Below, piece after piece: positions 59,333 through 64,000 of a stretch of DNA of 64,000 nucleotides. The notes under the pieces are model-generated. The model searched no databases, was not told the DNA's origin, and saw only the letters and a list, made by a program, of their open reading frames with translations. Origin of the DNA: an uncultured Dehalococcoidia bacterium (lineage in GTDB: Bacteria > Chloroflexota > Dehalococcoidia > Lucifugimonadales > UBA3495); the NCBI GenBank assembly GCA_951812625.1, contig CATOSP010000002.1, forward strand, positions 2,214,880-2,278,879, written 5' to 3'. Position 1 is the first letter of the stretch; each line of letters begins with the position of its first letter. The translations under genes were made by a program, and so were the position numbers.

Positions 59333-62300
59333 TCAGTTGACTATTTCCAATACCGCAGCAATCCGCCGCCCCGTGTCAGTGAAGTGCTGCACCTCCTCTG
59401 GAAGCAGGCTGCGCCCCAGAACCCTGCTTTCCCGGTAAGACAGCCACTTCTTCAGAACCTGGTATCCGCCCAGCTTGTAGTTCCACACTGCGGCGGGAAC
59501 GTTGCTCCAGTGGGCGTTGTCGTTAAGATAAACGTCGACCGTGGCATCGCCCAGCACAGCAACGGAACTGCCCAGCGCCAAGCGCTCGGCAGCAGCGTAG
59601 TCGCGCTCCACGGCGCGGCCCTGCCCAGGCATCACGGCGTCGCCCGTCCCGAAGTGTCCCCAGCCTGCGTTCAGCGCGAAGTCGTCGCCGCTCATGTTCC
59701 TCCCGTCGGCGGTGGAGGGGACGGCGATGGCAGCCAACTCCGGACGCAGCGTCCCGGCGGTCACCCCTGGCACCGGCGTCTCCGGGTCCAACAGCGCGGC
59801 CAGTTCCCGGCCCCGGGAGGCGGAGGCGCGCAACTCATTGGCGGCGTCAGGCTCGTCGCCGTCGGGCCAGCCGGGCAGCGGGATGCGCGGCCACTCCATA
59901 CGAAGCGCCCCGGCGTTGGCCTCGCGGTAGGCCGGGTCGTGCAAGACCGCCAGAGCGTGGTGGAACAGGTCCTCCACCCCCAGCCCCAGCCGGTCGAGGT
60001 AGCCCTCGGCTGTTTGCGACAAGTTGGGGCGGCGTTGCAGCCCGTCTCCACCCAGACCCAGACCCTCATCCCGCAGCCATGCAGGGAACATATTGGCGCC
60101 CCACTCGATCAAATGTAGAGAGGCCATATGTGTCGTGACCGCGGCCTGCGGTTCGGTCTCATCACGTCTCACGCGGGGAACTGCGGACAACCACACGTTG
60201 CCAGCGAAGACATGCGGCCTGTAATCAGGACGTTTTTCGTTGAGTAGCTTCGTGTCTGCCTCCCAGTAAGGCCACCGGGTGTCAAATGGCCGGTGACAGT
60301 AGCGGATGAACCCAGCCGCCGCCGGGCCACCACGTCTAAGAAGTGTGTCGCGCACATCTCGCGCGTTGAACCGTGCCGTGGTATTCATGACCGCCGGGTA
60401 ACGCAGCGCAATTTCATCATGGCTGAGACCGGGGTTGAAGTAGTCAGTAACGCGGGACTTGAGACGGTCGATATCGGTGTCAACTAGAAACCTGTCACGA
60501 TTGGTATTAACGCCACAGAAGTATACGGGGAATATCTCTAACAGAGTCGGCCAGTCGCTCCAACCCTGGCTGACCGCCATCGGTTTGAATGGCAGACCGT
60601 GCGCAAGTTGGGGCTGTATTTCTGTATACCCCTCGTTAATTTCGGTGTGGTTAAGACTGTCTATCAAGGCCGACCGGCGCTCTTCCGCTTTCGCATGATG
60701 GAAGTCGCGGTAGCGGATACGTCCGCTTCCGGCTTGTTTGCCGGCAGCCCCCGACTTGGACAGCAATGTGATTGCCGTGCCCACTTTGATTCCAGGCGAC
60801 TGGCCCGTAATGGCAAAGACTGTCTCACTGGTTCGCCCGTCTGGGGCGTACTCTGAAATAATTCGGTCACCATGCAGGTTATCAATGCGAATCGCGTCAA
60901 ATGTCTCCAGGTACCGCTCCCGCATCCCTGCGAAGGACACCCCATCCAGCCATGAGTAGTTGGAAATGAAGCACACAACGCCTCGCCCGGTCTTCTCCAC
61001 GATGCGCCGCTCCGACATACGGAAGAAGCGGACGTACAGATCGTGAAGTGCCCTCGTATCAGGCAGTTGTACCCGTTTCGCCGACCTGTATGCGTCCAAC
61101 AATCGTTGCTCTTCCTCGATGGCGACCCCCGCGAATCCGTTGTAGGGCGGATTTCCCAGGATGACCAGCACCGGTGTATCCTGCTTCACCCGCTCGGCCC
61201 GGTCCCGCTCTTCCTCCAGCTCCGGGAAGGGCAGCGGCTTCTGTGTCCGCGGCTCCCAGCCGGTCAGGGCGTTGGTCAGGAACACCCCGGCCCGCTCGTT
61301 CCCGTAGTCGGACAGGGGCGCGTCTAGGGCCTGCATGGTCAGGCCTACCTGAAGGTGGGCCACCACGAAGGGCGCGGGCATGATCTCGAAGCCGAACACC
61401 CGCTGCGTCGCGGCCTGCTTCACCCGCGCCCCGGTGAGGGCGCCCAGGCCCTTGCCCCGCAAGTTGGCGGCGATGCGCTTCAGCGTCTCGGCCAGGTAGG
61501 CACCGGTGCCGCAGCAGGGGTCTAGCACATAGACGTTCTCGGCGGCCAGGCCGTCCTCGATGCCCAGGTCGTCCTTCAGGGCGCAGTCCACGCGGGCCAC
61601 CATGTAGCGCACCACCTCGGCGGGGGTGTACCAGACGCCCAGTTGCTTGCGCAGGGCCGGGTCGAAGGCCTCCAGGAACGGCTCGTAGAAGTAGGGCACT
61701 GCCTCGCCCTCGTTGAACTTGGCGAAGAAGGCGTCGCGATCCACCCGGTCCAGCGCCGCCGCCGTCCAGTCCAGCACCTCCACCAGGTCCAGCGATTGCA
61801 GGCGCCCGGGACTGGCGATCTGCTGGAACAGGGCTTGCAGGATGGGCGCGCGCAGGAGCCAGGACGTTTCATGCCAGTTGAACCGCTGACCCGGCGGGGG
61901 CGATTGCCGCGCCCACAAGACCCAGGCCGAAAATACGCCATAAAAGAGGGTCTGCACCAGCGTCGAGCGGAAGAAGGCCGCGCCCCGCTCGCCCTCGAAA
62001 CGTACGCCCAAGGCCTCCTCCAGTGCCGACCGCAAGGCAGCCAGTGACGGTGCGTCGCCCGATGCTTCCACGCGGCCCAGGCCGTCGCGGGCATAGGAGG
62101 CCAGCAGCCGGGCCAGATCGCGGGGTTCCGCCAGCTTGGCCTGGTGGGACAGGGCGCGGCACAGGTACTCGGCCAGCGCCGGCCCGACGCTGTTTGCAAA
62201 AGCGCGGGGGTGTTGCAGCTTTGCCTCGAATTCGGCTGCGGAGTCGGCCAGCCGGAAGGTCTCCAGCTTGGCTGGGTTGCCCTGCGAGTCCTCGCCCAAC

Positions 62301-62719
62301 AGCACGAAGTCGCGGGTGTTGGTGACCAGCACCAGCCGATACAACCCCCAGTACTTGCTGACCTGGGCGCTGTCGGCGGTGAGCCAGGCATCGTCGCTGG
62401 CGGGTTTGACCTCCACCACGCCGCTTTCGGGGAGCTGCCCCTGCTTGGGCTGGCCTTTCGACACCTGCTTGGCGGCGAAGAGGCCCAAGTCCGGGTGTCC
62501 GGCACCCTGCTGTTCCAATTCGATGACGCTGAACACCTTGGGGCGCAGGGTATCGCCTACCGAGTTCAGCAGGTCGCGTAACGCCGGGTAGTAGGAGCGC
62601 TCCTCCGTCCCTGCGCCCGTTGCCCGGACGCGGCGCAGCTCGGCAAAATAGTCTCCCGCCGCGGTTTTCATCTTATTCCCACTCGCCGCCATTTCCGTGC
62701 GTCCATTTCCTTCGTTCAC
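59333..62719 (-). CDS. Single-chain restriction-modification enzyme (type IIG/ISP-like)
   Basis: This ~1128-residue protein has an N-terminal PD-(D/E)xK nuclease pattern (HPD near 77, VVEVKP at 102-106) and a gamma-type adenine methyltransferase core with motif I DPCCGTGAYLAE (about 400) and NPPYNGFA (about 523). The large C-terminal region would be the target-recognition domain. It has no helicase domain, unlike full type ISP enzymes, so it is closer to type IIG. The GTG start at 62719 is uncertain; downstream ATGs are possible. The XRE gene lies 13 bases upstream. Confidence 0.85.
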   Translation of the reverse strand: MNEGNGRTEMAASGNKMKTAAGDYFAELRRVRATGAGTEERSYYPALRDLLNSVGDTLRPKVFSVIELEQQGAGHPDLGLFAAKQVSKGQPKQGQLPESGVVEVKPASDDAWLTADSAQVSKYWGLYRLVLVTNTRDFVLLGEDSQGNPAKLETFRLADSAAEFEAKLQHPRAFANSVGPALAEYLCRALSHQAKLAEPRDLARLLASYARDGLGRVEASGDAPSLAALRSALEEALGVRFEGERGAAFFRSTLVQTLFYGVFSAWVLWARQSPPPGQRFNWHETSWLLRAPILQALFQQIASPGRLQSLDLVEVLDWTAAALDRVDRDAFFAKFNEGEAVPYFYEPFLEAFDPALRKQLGVWYTPAEVVRYMVARVDCALKDDLGIEDGLAAENVYVLDPCCGTGAYLAETLKRIAANLRGKGLGALTGARVKQAATQRVFGFEIMPAPFVVAHLQVGLTMQALDAPLSDYGNERAGVFLTNALTGWEPRTQKPLPFPELEEERDRAERVKQDTPVLVILGNPPYNGFAGVAIEEEQRLLDAYRSAKRVQLPDTRALHDLYVRFFRMSERRIVEKTGRGVVCFISNYSWLDGVSFAGMRERYLETFDAIRIDNLHGDRIISEYAPDGRTSETVFAITGQSPGIKVGTAITLLSKSGAAGKQAGSGRIRYRDFHHAKAEERRSALIDSLNHTEINEGYTEIQPQLAHGLPFKPMAVSQGWSDWPTLLEIFPVYFCGVNTNRDRFLVDTDIDRLKSRVTDYFNPGLSHDEIALRYPAVMNTTARFNARDVRDTLLRRGGPAAAGFIRYCHRPFDTRWPYWEADTKLLNEKRPDYRPHVFAGNVWLSAVPRVRRDETEPQAAVTTHMASLHLIEWGANMFPAWLRDEGLGLGGDGLQRRPNLSQTAEGYLDRLGLGVEDLFHHALAVLHDPAYREANAGALRMEWPRIPLPGWPDGDEPDAANELRASASRGRELAALLDPETPVPGVTAGTLRPELAAIAVPSTADGRNMSGDDFALNAGWGHFGTGDAVMPGQGRAVERDYAAAERLALGSSVAVLGDATVDVYLNDNAHWSNVPAAVWNYKLGGYQVLKKWLSYRESRVLGRSLLPEEVQHFTDTGRRIAAVLEIVN

Positions 62720-62732
62720 GAACTCCGGTGGG

Positions 62733-63059
62733 TTACCGAGGGAGGGACTCCGGCTCTACCTGCAAATACGAGGCTTCCACCCTCAGGGCGCTGGCAACGG
62801 ATTTCAGGGTCTTGAACCTGGGGTACCGCTCTCCGTTCTCGAATCTCACCAGCGTAGCCCTCCCGATGTCCGCAGCTCGGGCCAGCGCCTCTTGAATCAA
62901 CCGGGCGGACTCACGGAACGTGCGGTTCCGTTCTCCGATGCTCTGCCTTCCCAAAGCTGCTATAGCTTCGAATGCCGGCCGGTAATCTGCGTTTCCACAT
63001 TGGCAAGCAAAGTCCCCGGGAATTGCAACGCTTTTACCCTTGGCCGTTAGCAGAACCAT
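62733..63059 (-). CDS. XRE-family HTH regulator, possible controller of the RM enzyme
   Basis: The 108-residue protein ends with ARAADIGRATLVRFENGERY and PRFKTLKSVASALRVEASYL, the HTH and last helices of an XRE domain. The N-terminal ~55 residues are unusual, with CQCGNADYRPAF. It precedes the RM gene by 13 bases on the same strand, as control (C) proteins often do. It could be a repressor or activator of the RM operon. Confidence 0.75.
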   Translation of the reverse strand: MVLLTAKGKSVAIPGDFACQCGNADYRPAFEAIAALGRQSIGERNRTFRESARLIQEALARAADIGRATLVRFENGERYPRFKTLKSVASALRVEASYLQVEPESLPR

Positions 63060-63523
63060 CTCCTAAGGGTTATATTACTCCAGAGCGAAGAACCCCGTGC
63101 GATTTCTATCCGCGGGAATTTCGGCGTAGGGTATGAGGCCCTAGACTCCGTCAGCAATGCTTAACTCGATCCCGTATTCCAACAGGCTGGCGGTGGTCAT
63201 CTTCCTACAGGCCAGCGACCTTGGCATCCCGCCTCAGTACACCCACTCTATCAATATAGGACACATGTCGGAAAGTACCAGGAGGCTGCGATAGCCCCTG
63301 AGAGAACCTCTTCCAGGCCCACATTCACCCTGAAAGCCTCGCTGTGTTTCCGCCGCACCTGTGACATTTCCCGTTCATTCACAACAGCAATAGTTGCCCC
63401 CAGTTTGGGAGCCGGGCCCTCTCATGGCTGTCCGCCTTGCCTTTCGGGTTCACGTTAGTCGCGGGTGACCCGCATCTGGTAGGCTTGGGTCCGGGAATTG
63501 ACCCCAAAAGGTTGGTTTGTAGA
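63060..63523. other. Non-coding gap
   Basis: I see no gene in these 464 bases. It is of mixed composition, with an AT-rich TATATTA near 63069 that could be part of the XRE promoter. Frames of 60-70 codons here have no recognisable pattern. Confidence 0.4.
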
Positions 63524-64000
63524 TCAGGTCCCTTGTTTAGCGAGACCTTGCTGAATTCGTCTGATAAGTTTGTTCCCGGCATCCGAGCGTTTCAATTGGT
63601 CCAATGTTTTTTCGTACGGCTCCTCGCAGAGCTTTGACGCGATTGTCGTTTCCACTGCCGCTCTAAGTTCTGGTGCCAATGAATAATAATCATCGGGTGA
63701 GGCGTAGACATTTGTATAGCCACTTAGGCATCCGACGTCTTTTTCCCTGCGTAGCGCCGGATTAACGCAGGTGAAATCACGCACATAGTTGGATGCTGAA
63801 GTGTCCAAACTTTGGTCGGACGTGGCTGGGTAGGACACAATGAACCAAGTTCGGTCCTGGTCTGGCAATACGTTGCATGAAGCGAATTCGTAACTGTCCT
63901 CCTGCCTGTTGCCTCTGCCGGCCCTATGCCTAATCGGCAAGTACTCCGATGCAGCATAGGGAACAATTGGTACAAATGGTGCGATGTGATGAATCAAAGG
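63524..64000 (-). CDS. Hypothetical protein, cut by window edge
   Basis: A frame of at least ~157 residues runs to the window end and contains RTWFIVSYPATSDQSLDTSA and NYVRDFTCVNPALRREKDVG. It has scattered cysteines, no membrane helix and no recognised family. A TTG at 63997 could start it, but the frame is open to the edge. Its sense is uncertain. Confidence 0.45.
   Translation of the reverse strand, partial: PLIHHIAPFVPIVPYAASEYLPIRHRAGRGNRQEDSYEFASCNVLPDQDRTWFIVSYPATSDQSLDTSASNYVRDFTCVNPALRREKDVGCLSGYTNVYASPDDYYSLAPELRAAVETTIASKLCEEPYEKTLDQLKRSDAGNKLIRRIQQGLAKQGT

Noticed and set aside
59333..62719. BREX or DISARM methyltransferase
   Set aside because: The required partner genes (pglZ, brxC, drmA/B) are absent, and the protein has its own nuclease-like motif.

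Overview
The window looks like a piece of an uncultured, GC-rich bacterial chromosome, most probably a Chloroflexota of the SAR202 / Dehalococcoidia type. This rests on the mix of genes: sat with aprBA, two LLM-class (probably F420-dependent) oxidoreductases, two PEP mutase / isocitrate lyase-family enzymes, a moeA fused to a periplasmic-binding-like domain, an arylsulfotransferase-like propeller and a HemQ-like protein. The phylum is inferred; the window holds no 16S rRNA or other decisive marker.

1-9.8 kb is core metabolism: sat and aprBA (sulfate/APS/sulfite interconversion), two overlapping moeA genes (molybdenum cofactor), nadE, a methyltransferase, a SIS-domain protein and a carboxymuconolactone-decarboxylase-like protein. 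9.9-15.3 kb holds a VOC protein and a peptide-type ABC importer (binding lipoprotein and two permeases, no ATPase). 15.3-20.8 kb holds the arylsulfotransferase-like propeller, a degenerate PAP2 protein, plsY, ilvE and an MFS transporter. 21-26.7 kb holds a repeat-rich gap, a zinc-ribbon PQQ-propeller protein, an SDR, a PEP mutase-family lyase and a Uma2 nuclease. 26.7-35 kb carries a minus-strand set of membrane proteins (two cysteine-rich tail-anchored paralogs, two membrane proteins with winged-helix-like tails, a PH-like protein, DUF4282, DUF2752 and dispanin-like proteins) around a second PEP mutase-family gene and an LLM oxidoreductase. 35-45.4 kb holds mnmA, rnhB, yraN, a nucleophile-less alpha/beta hydrolase, an LLM enzyme, a DAO-family oxidoreductase, comB, a DUF7662 protein of 58 residues, a HEPN-like protein, an NHL propeller, a HemQ-like protein, a 7Fe ferredoxin and an Lrp regulator.

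A tRNA-Ser(GCT) at 45.7 kb with a tyrosine integrase next to it starts a genomic island that runs to the end of the window. Much of its cargo looks less GC-rich than the flanks. It carries a three-gene unknown operon, a complete IS701-family element, remnants of IS3 and IS5 elements, a Doc/Fic protein, and a nuclease-methyltransferase of type IIG/ISP kind preceded by an XRE regulator.

The most notable find is 49.8-55.3 kb, an apparent type IV CBASS anti-phage operon: a QueC-like enzyme (Cap9), a tRNA-guanine transglycosylase-like protein (Cap10), a CD-NTase with an N-terminal Met-Gly-Gly, and an OGG-like glycosylase, all overlapping or nearly so. It carries two unusual partners: an upstream two-domain protein (SLOG-like plus TIR/deoxyribosyltransferase-like), the probable effector, and a PfkB-family kinase directly joined to the 3' end. 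I do not recall the kinase or this effector architecture from described type IV systems.
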